Shown: piece after piece, positions 40,448 through 50,313 of the stretch
How positions within the stretch are numbered: position 1 is the stretch's first letter
How the letters are laid out: each line of letters begins with the position of its first letter
Assembly (NCBI RefSeq): GCF_015999335.1
Contig: NZ_JAEACP010000017.1
Coordinates: 1 to 64,000 of the forward strand
Length of the DNA stretch: 64,000 nucleotides
Direction: 5' to 3'
Origin: Tabrizicola soli
Lineage (GTDB): Bacteria; Pseudomonadota; Alphaproteobacteria; Rhodobacterales; Rhodobacteraceae
Notes under the pieces: model-generated
The model's input: the letters and a program-made list of their open reading frames with translations, nothing else
What the model was told of the DNA's origin: nothing
The model's database searches: none
Position numbers and translations under genes: made by a program

Positions 40448-41296
40448 TCAGGCCACGGCCGCCCGGTAAAGGTGCCAGGTCGCATGTCCCAGGAGCGGCA
40501 GGATCACGATCAGCCCCAGGAGGACCGGCAGGATCCCCACTGCCAGCAGGACCGCCACGATCAGCCCCCAGGCGCCGATCACCACCGGATTCTCCACCGC
40601 CACCCGGACCGAGGTCGCCACCGCGACCGGCAGGCTCACGTCCCGGTCCAGCAGCAGCGGGAACGAGATGACCGAGACCGCCAGCACCGCCAGCGCCAGC
40701 AGGAACCCGACTCCGGTTCCGACCAGCGTCATCGTCCAGCCCTCCGGCGTGGTGACCGCCTGGGTCAGCAGCGCCCCCAGGCTCGCCGGCCGCTCCGGCC
40801 CCAGGGTGGCCGCATGGATCGCATCGGCCAGCAGAAGCCAGGCCATGAAGATCACCCCGTTGAACAGGCTCAGCATCACGATCCGGGGAAAGCGCGGCGA
40901 GTGCAGCACATCGAACATCGCCGCCCAGCTGACCTGCTCACCCGCCTCCCGCCTCCGGCTGAGTTCATAGAGCCCCAGCGCCGCCACCGGGCCGACCAGA
41001 GCGAAGCCCGACAGGATCGGGAACACCAGATGGGTCATGCTGCCCCGCGTGGCGATCCCGACCAGCACCGCCCCCATCAGCGGATAGAGCAGGCAGGCGA
41101 ACATCACGTCCGACCGCATCGCCGCTAGGTCGTCCCAGCCCCGGCGCAGCACCAGCCGCAGATCGTGCAGGGCCAGCCTGCGGACCTGGGGCCGCGCCAT
41201 GTCGCCGGCGGGGGCGGCGACCACCCTGCCATATCCGGCGGCCGCGCCCAGCGCGCCCATGGTCCAGGACAAGGGATTTCCGATCGTCTTCGGCAT
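40448..41296 (-). CDS. DUF2189 family membrane protein
   Basis: A 282-residue polytopic membrane protein with about six helices. It matches DUF2189 by RLALHDLRLVLRRGWDDLA near residue 45, YELSRRREAGEQVSW, and the late VSVISFPLLLDRDVSLPVAVATS segment. The function is unknown. The ATG at 41296 has a strong GGGAGGAAA ribosome site. Single gene between clpA and the motor-like pair. Confidence 0.85.
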   Translation of the reverse strand: MPKTIGNPLSWTMGALGAAAGYGRVVAAPAGDMARPQVRRLALHDLRLVLRRGWDDLAAMRSDVMFACLLYPLMGAVLVGIATRGSMTHLVFPILSGFALVGPVAALGLYELSRRREAGEQVSWAAMFDVLHSPRFPRIVMLSLFNGVIFMAWLLLADAIHAATLGPERPASLGALLTQAVTTPEGWTMTLVGTGVGFLLALAVLAVSVISFPLLLDRDVSLPVAVATSVRVAVENPVVIGAWGLIVAVLLAVGILPVLLGLIVILPLLGHATWHLYRAAVA

Positions 41297-41434
41297 CAGC
41301 TTTCCTCCCGTTTCGGGGGCGCCGGGGCCGGTCCTGCCCCGGTTCGCCCCAGTGGCATCGACATGCAAGCAACGGATCTTTTGTCATAGCCTAGCACGGA
41401 TCGCCCGGCGGCGCAGTCACGGAATGGTGGGGGC

Positions 41435-42994
41435 CTAGCGTTCGGTCAGCTTCAGCTCGATTCGCCGGTTCAGGGCGCGCGCGACCTCGTCGTCCCCCTG
41501 CGCCACCGGCCGGTACTCGCCGAACCCGGTCGCAGCCAGCCGCTCGGGCGGGAAGCCCAACTCGTCCTGCATGAAGCGGACCACCGACAGCGCCCTGGCC
41601 TGGCTCAACTCCCAGTTGTCGGCAAAGGCGCCGCTGCCCGAAAGCGGCACATCGTCGGTATGGCCGTCCACCCGGATGATCCAGTCGATCCCCGCCGGGA
41701 TCCGGTCGCGGATCCCATCCAGCGTCCGCACCACCCCCGCGATCTGGGCGCGGCCCTCGGGCGCAAGATCGGCCGAGCCGGGGTTGAACAGCACCTCCGA
41801 GGAGAAGACGAAACGGTCGCCCACCACACGCACCCCCTCCTGCCCCTGCAGAAGGGTCGAGAGCTGGCCGAAGAATTCCGACCGGAAACGGGCGAGGTCC
41901 AGGTTCTCGGCCTCAAGCCGCGCCGCCTCGGCGGCCTCCATCTCGGCGCGGCGGCGCTGTTCGGCGGCGATCTGGGCAAGCGCCGCGTTCAGCTCGGTCC
42001 CCAGGCTCTCCAGCTGCACCTGCGCGGCCGAATCCTTCGCCTTCGCCTCGTCCAGCACCGCTTGCAGGCTGCCCAGCTGGCCGCGCAGCGCCGCGATCTG
42101 CTGGTTCAGCAGTTCCACCTCCCGCGCCGCCGCCAGGGCCTTTTCCTGCTCGGCCAGCAGCTCGGTCTCGGCCGCCGCCAGTGCCGCGTCCTTCTCGCCC
42201 GCCGTGTCGGCCACCTTCCGCGCCGCGGCGAGCAGCGTCAGCGTCTCCTCGGCCCGCTTCCGCTCGGCCTCGAGCGCGAGGGTCATCGCGGTCAGCTCGG
42301 TATCGGCATTGGCCAGCCGGTCGCGCAGCGCCTGCAGCGCGGCCGCATCCGCCAGCCGCGCCGCCTCGGCCTCGCTCACCGCTTCGGTATTGGCGGCGTC
42401 CTTGGCCCGCAGCTCGGCGACCAGCGCCTCCAGCGCCTCGCGGCGCGCGGCGGCAAGGCGGGCGGCCTCGGCGCCCGCGTCCACCTCCTGCCGGGCCCTG
42501 GCCAGCGCCAGCGTCATCGCCTCGGCCTCGTTCACCAGCCGCGCCTGTTCGGTTTTCAGATCCGTCACCTCGCCCCGCGCGGTGTCGCGCTCCAGGATCA
42601 GCGCGGCGACCTGGGCCTCGAAATCGGTGATCCGCGACGAGGCCGCCGCCAGTTCGCCCTCCCGCGCCGCAAGATCGGCGGTCAGGCCCGCCACCAGCCC
42701 CGCCTGCCGCTCGCCCTCGGCCCGCGCCTGGGCCAGACCGGCGCGCAGGGTGGCGATCTCGGTCTCGAGGCCGGAGGCCCGCGCCCGCTCCAGCCCCAGC
42801 GCCCCGGCCAGGTCGGCGACCTGCGCGGTCAGCTCGTCCAGTTCGGTGCCCTGCGTGGTCAGCTGGTCGCGCAGCACCGCCTGCATCATGGTGAAGATGG
42901 TCAGCACGAACATCAGCACCATCAGGAGTGTCGTCACCGCATCGACGAAGCCCGGCCAGATCAGCGAGGAATCGCGGCGGCGGGAGCTGGCCAT
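41435..42994 (-). CDS. MotB/OmpA-like protein with a long coiled coil
   Basis: A 519-residue inner-membrane protein. One N-terminal helix (residues 12-40) carries WPGFVDAVTTLLMVLMF, in which Asp18 matches the proton-binding Asp of MotB, ExbD and TolR. Residues about 42-380 form a continuous alanine-rich heptad coiled coil. Residues about 385-519 are an OmpA-like peptidoglycan-binding domain (VDGHTDDVP, ELSQARALSVVRFM, GFGEYRP, NRRIELKL). It shares one base with the upstream MotA-like gene (TGATG). It probably forms a proton-driven stator-like complex anchored to the wall; the role is unknown. Confidence 0.85.
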   Translation of the reverse strand: MASSRRRDSSLIWPGFVDAVTTLLMVLMFVLTIFTMMQAVLRDQLTTQGTELDELTAQVADLAGALGLERARASGLETEIATLRAGLAQARAEGERQAGLVAGLTADLAAREGELAAASSRITDFEAQVAALILERDTARGEVTDLKTEQARLVNEAEAMTLALARARQEVDAGAEAARLAAARREALEALVAELRAKDAANTEAVSEAEAARLADAAALQALRDRLANADTELTAMTLALEAERKRAEETLTLLAAARKVADTAGEKDAALAAAETELLAEQEKALAAAREVELLNQQIAALRGQLGSLQAVLDEAKAKDSAAQVQLESLGTELNAALAQIAAEQRRRAEMEAAEAARLEAENLDLARFRSEFFGQLSTLLQGQEGVRVVGDRFVFSSEVLFNPGSADLAPEGRAQIAGVVRTLDGIRDRIPAGIDWIIRVDGHTDDVPLSGSGAFADNWELSQARALSVVRFMQDELGFPPERLAATGFGEYRPVAQGDDEVARALNRRIELKLTER

Positions 42995-44154
42995 CAGCGC
43001 CCCGCCCCCCGGCCAAGCTGGCGCACGGCATTGGTCAGCGCCAGCAGGTCGGCCTTGAGGTCGGCGATGCTCTCCTGCCGGCCGGCCGACATTTCCTCGA
43101 GGATCCGAAGGAGTTGCACGTCGATCGAGCGCAGGCGCATCCGGCTTTCGGCGTCGCCGCTTCCCGGCCCCTCGCCGGCCAGCGCCGCGATCAGCCGGTC
43201 CTGGCCATCCGCGATCCGCTGCAAGAGCGCATCCCCCTGTCCTTCCGGCCGCGCGCCCAGCCGCGTGAGGCTGGCGGTCAGCTCGGCGATCCGGGCCTCG
43301 AAGGCGCCGCGGCCGGCCTCGGCCTGTTCGTGCATCGCCTGCAACTGCTCGACCTGCAGCGCCATATGGTCGATCATCGCCGCCACCGCCGACTGGTCGC
43401 CGCCCTCGCCCTCGCCCGCAAGGCCGATCCGGGTGATCGAGGACAGCCATTCCTCCAGCTCGCGGGTGAAACGGTTCTGGCCGTGACCGGCGAACAGCTC
43501 CAGCAGCCCCAGCACCAGCGACCCCGCCAGCCCGAGAAGCGAGGAGGAAAAGGCCGTCCCCATCCCGCCCAGCTGGCTTTCCAGGCCGCCCATCAGCTTG
43601 GCGAACACGTCCAGCCCGGATTCGCCCTCGCGCGGGGCGAGCGAGCGGATGGTCTCGACCACGGCCGGAACGGTGGTGGCAAGGCCCCAGAAGGTGCCCA
43701 GAAGGCCGAGGAAGACCAGGAGATTGATCAGGTAGCGGGTGATGTCGCGCGCCTCGTCGATGCGCTGGACGACCGAATCCTGGATCGAGCGCGACGAGGT
43801 CGCCGAGATCGACATCCGCGCCGTGCGGGTGCGCAGCAGCGAGGCGAGAGGGGCCAGGAGAAGCGGCGGCCGGTCGCTTGCGGCGCCCGGCGTGGCGCGG
43901 ACGAAATTCTCGATCCAGTAGACCGATTGCGCCAGGATCCAGACCTGCCAGAAGCAGGTGAGCACGCCGATGACGAAGACGAAGGCGATAAGCCCGTTCA
44001 ACAGCGGGTTGGTGCGCAGGATGTCGATGATCTGGCCGTGGATCGCCCAGGCCCCCGCGCCCACCAGAAGGCAGACCAGAAGCATCTGGGTGATGGCCCG
44101 GATCGGCTGGCTGAAGGTCGTGGTGACGGCGGCCTGTTGATATGGCTGGGACAT
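42994..44154 (-). CDS. MotA/TolQ/ExbB-like proton channel protein
   Basis: A 386-residue protein with four hydrophobic helices: two early (about residues 15-40 and 48-75), and two carrying the MotA/ExbB proton-channel pattern LINLLVFLGLLGTFWGLATTV and MGTAFSSSLLGLAGSLVLGLLE. A cytoplasmic coiled-coil tail of about 150 residues follows. It partners the MotB-like protein encoded directly downstream. The long tail recalls ZorA-type motors, but no defence genes are near. Start ATG 44154; the open frame before it overlaps the ChaC-like gene. Confidence 0.85.
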   Translation of the reverse strand: MSQPYQQAAVTTTFSQPIRAITQMLLVCLLVGAGAWAIHGQIIDILRTNPLLNGLIAFVFVIGVLTCFWQVWILAQSVYWIENFVRATPGAASDRPPLLLAPLASLLRTRTARMSISATSSRSIQDSVVQRIDEARDITRYLINLLVFLGLLGTFWGLATTVPAVVETIRSLAPREGESGLDVFAKLMGGLESQLGGMGTAFSSSLLGLAGSLVLGLLELFAGHGQNRFTRELEEWLSSITRIGLAGEGEGGDQSAVAAMIDHMALQVEQLQAMHEQAEAGRGAFEARIAELTASLTRLGARPEGQGDALLQRIADGQDRLIAALAGEGPGSGDAESRMRLRSIDVQLLRILEEMSAGRQESIADLKADLLALTNAVRQLGRGAGR

Positions 44155-44218
44155 GCCTGCCCTCTGGTTCGATGTTGCGGGCAGAGTAACAGGTGAGCGG
44201 CGTCTGCCAAGCAAAAGG

Positions 44219-44749
44219 TCAGGCCAGCCGGCGGACCTCGTCGGCCAGCCAGGCCAGTTCGGGGTCGCCGATGCCCAGTTCGGCCAGATGCGCCACGGTG
44301 GACCAGAGGTAATCGCGGTTCGGTCCCCGGCCGCCGCTGGCCGTGGCGATGATCCGGGCCTGTTCGGCAAGCGGAAGCCCGCCGCAATACTGGTCGTGCT
44401 CCGCGTCGATGACATAGGTCACCGCCTGAAGCGCGCCGTCTTCGGTGGCGACCGGAAGGACGCGCTCCAGATAGGCCGAGGAGATCAGCTCGCGTTCGCG
44501 CAAGCTGGCGAGGGTCGGTTCCTCGGCCCCCGGCTCGACCCGGAAGGCGACGCCGGTGCAGCTGGCGGCCCGGGCCCGGTCCAGGGCCAGGACGAGGCCC
44601 GGCTCCTCCACCGTGCCGCGATGGTGGATCGAGCGCATGCAGAAGCTGCGATGCCAGCCCGAGATCCGGGCAATGCGCCGTTCCGCCACCGGAAAGCCGG
44701 GGTTCCAGATCAGCGATCCATAGCCGAAGACCCAGAGTGGTGCGTGCAT
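44219..44749 (-). CDS. Gamma-glutamylcyclotransferase (ChaC-like)
   Basis: A 176-residue ChaC-type enzyme that degrades glutathione to 5-oxoproline and Cys-Gly. It shows the substrate-loop VFGYGSLIWNPGF near the N-terminus, SIHHRGTVEEPGLVLAL, and the region LRERELISSAYLERVLPV, which holds the catalytic Glu. Start ATG 44749. It diverges from the DUF2125 gene; a CCCCTGT-AG-ACACGGGG dyad lies between them. Confidence 0.9.
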   Translation of the reverse strand: MHAPLWVFGYGSLIWNPGFPVAERRIARISGWHRSFCMRSIHHRGTVEEPGLVLALDRARAASCTGVAFRVEPGAEEPTLASLRERELISSAYLERVLPVATEDGALQAVTYVIDAEHDQYCGGLPLAEQARIIATASGGRGPNRDYLWSTVAHLAELGIGDPELAWLADEVRRLA

Positions 44750-44812
44750 GGCTGGCCCTTGTCGTTTCGCCCCTGTAGACACGGGGAAGCGGGCGAAGAA
44801 AAGGGCTGCCGG

Positions 44813-45835
44813 ATGCGCAAACTGCTTGTCCTCGTGCTGGTGCTGACCGGGCTCTGGTCCGGCTACTGGTTCCTCGGGTCAAGCGCGATCCGCCAGGCGG
44901 CCGAGGACTGGTTCGCCGGTGCCGCCGCGCAAGGCATCCTGGCCGAAAAGTCCGATCTTTCGCTGGCGGGCTTCCCCAACCGCTTCGACCTGACCGTCAC
45001 CGGCCCCGTCCTGCGCGACCCGGCCCGCGGCATCGGCTGGCAGGCCCCCTTCGTCCAGGTCTTCGCGATGACCTGGAAGCCCTGGCACATCATCGCCGCC
45101 CTGCCGCCCGAGCAGGTCGTCACCCTGCCGGGCCAGGAGGTGAAACTGGCGGCCGAAGGCCTGCGCGCCAGCTTCCGCGCCCGGCCCGCGACCGATCTGC
45201 CGCTGGCCTCGGTGATCGTGGAAAGCGGGCCCTTCACCGCCAGCTCCAGCGCGGGCTGGACGGCGGCGGCGGGGCGCGCGGTCGCCTCGATCAGCGCGGA
45301 CGAGGAGGTGCCGGGCGCGGGCGACGCGCCGGACGCCTATGTCCTGGCGCTGAACGCCTCCGACCTCGCCCCCGACCCCGAGGTGATGGCGCGGATCGGG
45401 GAGGGCTCCGGCCTGCCCCCCCGCATCGCCACCCTTCGCCTGGTGGCCACCGCCAGCCTCACCGCGCCGCTCGACCGTTTCGCGGCCGAGACGCACCCGC
45501 GCCTCGCCGCGCTGGAACTGACCGACAGCCTGCTCGCCTGGGGCGAGCTTTCCGCCAGCGCCAGCGGCCGGATCGCGCCCGACGACCAGGGCTTTGCCGC
45601 CGGTCGGGTCGAGATCGCGGTGACCAACTGGCAACCGCTGGTCCCCGCGCTGGTCGCCGCCGGGGCGATCAAGCCGGAACAGGCGCAGACGCTGACCCGG
45701 CTCCTCACCGCGCTGGCGCAGGAATCGGGCGACCCGGACGCGCTGAAACTCCCGCTCACCCTGGCCGACGGCCGGGTCTCGCTCGGCTTCCTGCCCCTGG
45801 GCGAGGCGCCCCGGATGCTGAGGCCGACCGGCTAG
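44813..45835 (+). CDS. DUF2125 family protein, membrane-anchored or exported
   Basis: A 340-residue protein with an N-terminal hydrophobic segment (LLVLVLVLTGLWSGYWFLG) followed by a long beta-rich domain. It matches DUF2125 in AGFPNRFDLTVTGP, IGWQAPFVQVFAMTWKPWHII and the ending VSLGFLPLGEAP. The family is largely alphaproteobacterial and of unknown function, probably periplasmic. The stop shares the CTAG of the convergent extensin-like gene. Confidence 0.88.
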   Translation: MRKLLVLVLVLTGLWSGYWFLGSSAIRQAAEDWFAGAAAQGILAEKSDLSLAGFPNRFDLTVTGPVLRDPARGIGWQAPFVQVFAMTWKPWHIIAALPPEQVVTLPGQEVKLAAEGLRASFRARPATDLPLASVIVESGPFTASSSAGWTAAAGRAVASISADEEVPGAGDAPDAYVLALNASDLAPDPEVMARIGEGSGLPPRIATLRLVATASLTAPLDRFAAETHPRLAALELTDSLLAWGELSASASGRIAPDDQGFAAGRVEIAVTNWQPLVPALVAAGAIKPEQAQTLTRLLTALAQESGDPDALKLPLTLADGRVSLGFLPLGEAPRMLRPTG

Positions 45836-46692
45836 CGGCAGTAGGACCCGCCATCGCGGGCCGAGGTGTCGAAGTGGAAATGATCCTCGTGATAGCCATC
45901 CGAACCGGGGCCGAGCGTGGTGCGGAAATAGGGGCAGGCCGCCTTGTAGATCCGCCGCAGAAGACGGCCGTAATCGCCCGCGACCGTCACCGTCTTGCCG
46001 CTGGTCAGCACGAATGCCGCCACGTCCACCGCCCGGCCCTTGCCATGCTCGCTGATCTTCGCGCCCTTCACGTTGTTGCGGCCCCGGCAGATGTAATGCG
46101 CCGCGATCCGCAATTCCGAGAGCTTGCCGTCGAAGGCCGGCTGCGCCACCTCCCCAACCCAGGCGTTCAGGCTTTTCGCGATCGAGCAATCGACCGTCAC
46201 CGCCTGGCTTAGCCGCACCCCCGCGACCGAGGTCACGCGGACCGGATCCGCGACGCCGCAACCCTTCACCTTGGACCCGATCGGCGCGATCGGCTCGCCC
46301 TTGATCGCGGCGACCCCGCAGACCGAACCCTCCATCGAGGCCATCTCGCGCTTTTTCTTCCGCCGCTCCTTGCGGCTGGGCGGTTCCTCGGCGGCAAGAT
46401 CCGGCTCGGGCCTCGCGGCCGAGGCGAGGTCAAGCCCGGTGGTCGCAGCCGCCGCCCGCAGCTCGGCGATGCGCCGCGCCAGATCCGCCGGCCGGGGCTG
46501 CGGGCGCAGGGATGCGGCCATGGCGGGGGCGGCCCCGGCTTCGACCGGTGCCTCGGGCGCGGCGGCAGCGACCGCGGCAGCGCCCAACGGATTCGGCATC
46601 GGCCGCAAGGAGGTGGCGGGGGCCTCGGCAAGGGCCGGACCGGCAAGGCACAGGGCCAGGATCGCCAGCGCCCGCCGCACGCGCTCAGCCAT
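45832..46692 (-). CDS. Extensin-like C-terminal domain protein, exported
   Basis: A 286-residue protein with a signal peptide (AILALCLAGPALA), an Ala/Pro-rich and then very basic linker (to about residue 120), and an extensin-like C-terminal domain. Key residues in that domain are ISEHGKGRAVDVAAF, which matches the metal-site H/D of D-Ala-D-Ala carboxypeptidase-type (M15-like) folds, and YHEDHFHFD. Several Cys may form disulfides. A role in peptidoglycan processing is likely but unproven. It overlaps tyrA by 8 nt at its start. Confidence 0.86.
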   Translation of the reverse strand: MAERVRRALAILALCLAGPALAEAPATSLRPMPNPLGAAAVAAAAPEAPVEAGAAPAMAASLRPQPRPADLARRIAELRAAAATTGLDLASAARPEPDLAAEEPPSRKERRKKKREMASMEGSVCGVAAIKGEPIAPIGSKVKGCGVADPVRVTSVAGVRLSQAVTVDCSIAKSLNAWVGEVAQPAFDGKLSELRIAAHYICRGRNNVKGAKISEHGKGRAVDVAAFVLTSGKTVTVAGDYGRLLRRIYKAACPYFRTTLGPGSDGYHEDHFHFDTSARDGGSYCR

Positions 46693-47605
46693 CCTGCGCC
46701 GGAGTGACGGCGCGGCCGAAATCCGGCGCGGCAGTGTCCTGCCCGGCCTCGATGATCCCCCGGCGGATCGCGCGGGTGCGGGTGAAATAGGCGTGCAGAT
46801 GCTCGCCGTCGCCCATGCGGATCGCGCGTTGCAGCACGAACAGCTCTTCGGCGAAACGGCCCAGGATATCCAGCACCGCCTCCTTGTTGGTCAGGAACAC
46901 GTCGCGCCACATGGTCGGATCGCTGGCCGCGATCCGGGTGAAGTCGCGGAACCCGGCGGCGGAATACTTGATCACCTCGGATTGCGAGACGCGCCGCATA
47001 TGGTCGGCCACGCCCACCATCGTATAGGCGATGGCGTGGGGCACATGGCTGACCACCGCGACCACCAGGTCATGGTGCCCCGCATCCATCGTGTCGACCT
47101 TGGCGCCCATCGCCTCGATCAGCCCGCGCAGCCGCGCCAGGGCCCCTGCATCGCAGCCCTCGGGCGGGGTCAGCAGCCACCAGCGGTTCTGGAACAGCGT
47201 CGCGAAGCCCGAGCGCGGCCCGGAATATTCCGTCCCCGCCATCGGGTGACCAGGGATGAAATGCACGCCCGCCGGCAGGTGCGGCGCCACCGCATCGACC
47301 ACCGCCTGCTTGACCGAGCCGACATCCGTCACCGTCGCCCCCGGCTTCAGATGCGGCCCGATCTCGGCCGCGATCGCGCCCATCGCGCCCACCGGAACCG
47401 CCAGCACCACGAGGTCCGCGCCCTCGACCGCCTCGGCTGCCGTCTCGGTCACCCGGTCGCAGAACAGCGCCCGCGCCACCGCCCGGGTCTCGGCCGACCT
47501 GGCGTAGCCCACGATCTCTCCGGCCAGCCCCCCCGCCCGCATCGCATGCGCCATGGACGAGGCGATCAGCCCCAATCCGATCAGGGCGACGCGGGGATAG
47601 GTCAT
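46685..47605 (-). CDS. tyrA: Prephenate/arogenate (cyclohexadienyl) dehydrogenase
   Basis: A 306-residue NAD(P)-dependent enzyme of tyrosine synthesis. The N-terminal Rossmann motif is [13 protein letters not shown], followed by the [21 protein letters not shown] and [11 protein letters not shown] motifs of the family. It lies immediately downstream of hisC with an ATGA overlap; this pair is common in alphaproteobacteria, where the aminotransferase can serve both histidine and aromatic pathways. Start ATG 47605. Confidence 0.94.
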   Translation of the reverse strand: MTYPRVALIGLGLIASSMAHAMRAGGLAGEIVGYARSAETRAVARALFCDRVTETAAEAVEGADLVVLAVPVGAMGAIAAEIGPHLKPGATVTDVGSVKQAVVDAVAPHLPAGVHFIPGHPMAGTEYSGPRSGFATLFQNRWWLLTPPEGCDAGALARLRGLIEAMGAKVDTMDAGHHDLVVAVVSHVPHAIAYTMVGVADHMRRVSQSEVIKYSAAGFRDFTRIAASDPTMWRDVFLTNKEAVLDILGRFAEELFVLQRAIRMGDGEHLHAYFTRTRAIRRGIIEAGQDTAAPDFGRAVTPAQDG

Positions 47606-48687
47606 TTGACCCCCTTGAACTGCGCCACCGCGTGGGCGACCTGCCGGCACGAGGCCTCGTCCCCGATGGTGATGCGCAGACAATGCGGCAGCTTGTAGCC
47701 CGCGACCCGGCGCACGATCAGCCCCTGCTTCTGCAGGAAGGCGTCGCAGGCCTCGGCCTCCTCCTGGCTGTGGAAGCGCGCCAGGATGAAATTCGCCATC
47801 GACGTGTCCGAAGGCACGCCGATCTCGGCCAGCGCATTGGCCAGCCAGCTGCGCATCCGCGTGTTCTCGGCCCGGCACTTGGCGACATAGTCCTGGTCGC
47901 GCACGGCGGCCTCGGCGGTGTCCAGCTGGGTGGTGGACAGGTTGAACGGTCCCCGGACCCGGTTCAGCACGTCGATCACATGCTTCGGCCCATAGCCCCA
48001 GCCGATCCGCAATCCGCCCAGGCCATAGATCTTGGAGAAGGTCCGCGTCATCACCACATTGTCGCGCGCATCGACCAGCGCCGCGCCGCCGTCATAGCCT
48101 TCCACATATTCCGCATAGGCCCCGTCCAGCACCAGGAGCGCCTGCGGCGGCAGGTTCTCGGCCAGCCGGGCGATCTCGGCGGCCGAGATCATCGTGCCGG
48201 TCGGGTTGTTCGGATTGGCGATGAACACCAGCTTCGTGCGCCGGTTGCAGGCGGCCAGGATCGCGTCCACATCCGTCGTCCGCTCGCGCTCGGCCACTTC
48301 GACCGGCGTCGCCCCCACCGCAAGGCTGGAGATGCGGTACATCAGGAAGCCGTGCTCGGTGAACACCACCTCGTCGCGCGGGCCGGCATAGGCCTGGCAC
48401 AGGAAGGTGATGATCTCGTCCGACCCCACCCCGCAGATGATCCGCCGGGCGTCCAGCCCATGCACCTCGGCGATGGCGCGGCGCAGGTCGGCATGGTCGG
48501 TGACCGGATAGCGGTGCAGCGCGTGGACAGAGCGGGAAAACGCCTCCTTCGCCTTGTCCGAGGGGCCGAACGGGTTCTCGTTCGACGACAGCTTCACCAC
48601 ATTGGCCACACCCGCCACTTGCGCCTTGCCGCCCTCGTAAAGCGCGATCTCAAGGATGCCTGGCTGTGGCGTGATCTGGTCGTTCAT
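47602..48687 (-). CDS. hisC: Histidinol-phosphate / aromatic aminotransferase
   Basis: A 361-residue PLP-dependent class I/II aminotransferase. Signature elements: [32 protein letters not shown], and the PLP lysine in [16 protein letters not shown]. It uses histidinol phosphate/imidazoleacetol phosphate. The coupling to tyrA suggests it also transaminates prephenate or 4-hydroxyphenylpyruvate. The 197-bp gap upstream holds only a small hairpin (CCCCG-N5-CGGGG, 48806-48820). Confidence 0.94.
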   Translation of the reverse strand: MNDQITPQPGILEIALYEGGKAQVAGVANVVKLSSNENPFGPSDKAKEAFSRSVHALHRYPVTDHADLRRAIAEVHGLDARRIICGVGSDEIITFLCQAYAGPRDEVVFTEHGFLMYRISSLAVGATPVEVAERERTTDVDAILAACNRRTKLVFIANPNNPTGTMISAAEIARLAENLPPQALLVLDGAYAEYVEGYDGGAALVDARDNVVMTRTFSKIYGLGGLRIGWGYGPKHVIDVLNRVRGPFNLSTTQLDTAEAAVRDQDYVAKCRAENTRMRSWLANALAEIGVPSDTSMANFILARFHSQEEAEACDAFLQKQGLIVRRVAGYKLPHCLRITIGDEASCRQVAHAVAQFKGVK

Positions 48688-48884
48688 CGTGGCCCCCGGG
48701 AAGTCCCGCCTCGTTTAGCTTCCCCGCGCGCACAAGGCCAGAGCAATGACGCGCCGGGACCGGGCCTGCCCCGGTCCGCATGGCTTCACATCGGTCCGAA
48801 TATCCCCCCGTCAGCCGGGGAAGAGGGGCGAGGCCCCGACGGCGAGAGGACCGGATTTCGCGCTTCAGCGCGCGATTCGACAGC

Positions 48885-50297
48885 TCACGGCACAAGGAAG
48901 TTGGTGAACTGCCAGGGATCGCCCTCGTCCCGATCCTCGGGGAAATGGTTGATCCGGTTCCGCAGCGGCGTCCAGTCGGTGTAATGGCACTCGATCCGGC
49001 CCAGATAGGGGCGCTGGACCTCCAGGCAGCGGACATGGTCCATCTCGTCGGCCTCGACGATTCCCTCGTCCGGATTCTCGGCCGCCCAGACCATCGCCGC
49101 CAGCACCGCCCCGGTCACCTGCATCCCGGTGGCGTTCTGCCAGGGGGCAAGCCCCCTGGCCTCCGCGCTGGTCAGCCGCGAGCCATACCACATCGCGCCC
49201 TTCGCATGGCCGTAAAGCAGCACCCCCAGGTCGTCCCCGCCCGAGACGATCTCCTCGACCGCCAGGATATGCTGCGCCGCCGGAAGCCGGCCCGCGCCCT
49301 TGACCTCGTGCAGCGACAGGATGGCGTCGTTGCAGGGGTGATAGGCGTAGTGGCAGGTCGGGCGATAGACCGCACGGCCCCCGTCGTGGACCGTATAGTA
49401 CTCCGGGATCGACAGCGCCTCGTTATGGGTGACGACATAGCCGAACTGCGGCCCGACATCCGGGCACCAGCTGCGCACGCGGGTATCCGCGCCCGGCCGG
49501 TCGATCCAGATCGCATGGCCCGGCCCATAGTCGAAGACATGGCCGCCGGGCGGCAGCTTCTTCTCGTGCGTGCCCCAGCCAAGCTCGGCGGGCTGGAAGG
49601 CTTCCGACAGGAAACCCTCCACCGACCAGGTGTTCACGAAGACCCCCGGCGGCTTCGGCCGGTTCGAGACCTGGGTGTCGCGCTCGGCGATATGGATCCC
49701 CTTGACGCCCAGCCCCTGCATCAGCGCCGCCCAGTCCTCGCGCCGGCGGGGTTCGGCCGCGATGCCCAGATCGGCCGCCAGCCGCAGGAGCGCCTCCTTC
49801 ACCAGCCACGACACCATGCCCGGATTCGCGCCGCAGCAGGACACCGCCGTCGGCCCGCCGGCATGGGCCTTCCGGACCTCCCGCACCCGCTCGCGCAGGC
49901 GATAGCCGGTCCGCTCGGCATTGGGCATGTCGCCGAAATAATAGCCGGGCCAGGGCTCCACCACCGTGTCGACATACTGCACCCCGATCTTCCGGGCGAG
50001 TTGCATCACCGCGACCGAATCGACATCGACCGAAAGGTTCACGATCATCCCGCGCCCTTCCGGGAACAGGCTCTGCAGAACCTCGGCCAGATTCTCGGGC
50101 GTCAGCGCAAGCTGAAGGTGGCGCAGCCCGCGGTCGCGCAGGATATGGGCGAAATCGCCCGAAGGCTCGATCACCGTGAAGCGCGCGCGGTCGAACCCGA
50201 TGTGCCGCTCGATCAGCGGCAGCACGCCGCGCCCGATCGAGCCGAAGCCGATCATCACCAGCGCGCCTTCGATCCGGGCGTGAATCCCTATGGTCAT
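48885..50297 (-). CDS. hss: Homospermidine synthase
   Basis: A 470-residue NAD-dependent enzyme of the saccharopine-dehydrogenase-like fold, making sym-homospermidine from putrescine. It shows GFGSIGRGVLPLIERH (Rossmann), YVDTVVEPWPGYYF, SCCGANPGMVSWLVKEAL, and WGTHEKKLPP, all typical of bacterial Hss. Homospermidine is a common alphaproteobacterial polyamine. It is followed on the same strand, 197 bp away, by hisC. Confidence 0.93.
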   Translation of the reverse strand: MTIGIHARIEGALVMIGFGSIGRGVLPLIERHIGFDRARFTVIEPSGDFAHILRDRGLRHLQLALTPENLAEVLQSLFPEGRGMIVNLSVDVDSVAVMQLARKIGVQYVDTVVEPWPGYYFGDMPNAERTGYRLRERVREVRKAHAGGPTAVSCCGANPGMVSWLVKEALLRLAADLGIAAEPRRREDWAALMQGLGVKGIHIAERDTQVSNRPKPPGVFVNTWSVEGFLSEAFQPAELGWGTHEKKLPPGGHVFDYGPGHAIWIDRPGADTRVRSWCPDVGPQFGYVVTHNEALSIPEYYTVHDGGRAVYRPTCHYAYHPCNDAILSLHEVKGAGRLPAAQHILAVEEIVSGGDDLGVLLYGHAKGAMWYGSRLTSAEARGLAPWQNATGMQVTGAVLAAMVWAAENPDEGIVEADEMDHVRCLEVQRPYLGRIECHYTDWTPLRNRINHFPEDRDEGDPWQFTNFLVP

Positions 50298-50313
50298 CCG
50301 TCCATCCCTTCCG

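Noticed and set aside
41435-44154. Zorya-type anti-phage defence system
   Set aside because: The MotA/MotB-like pair with long coils recalls ZorA/ZorB, but no ZorC, ZorD or ZorE gene is near and all neighbours are housekeeping genes.
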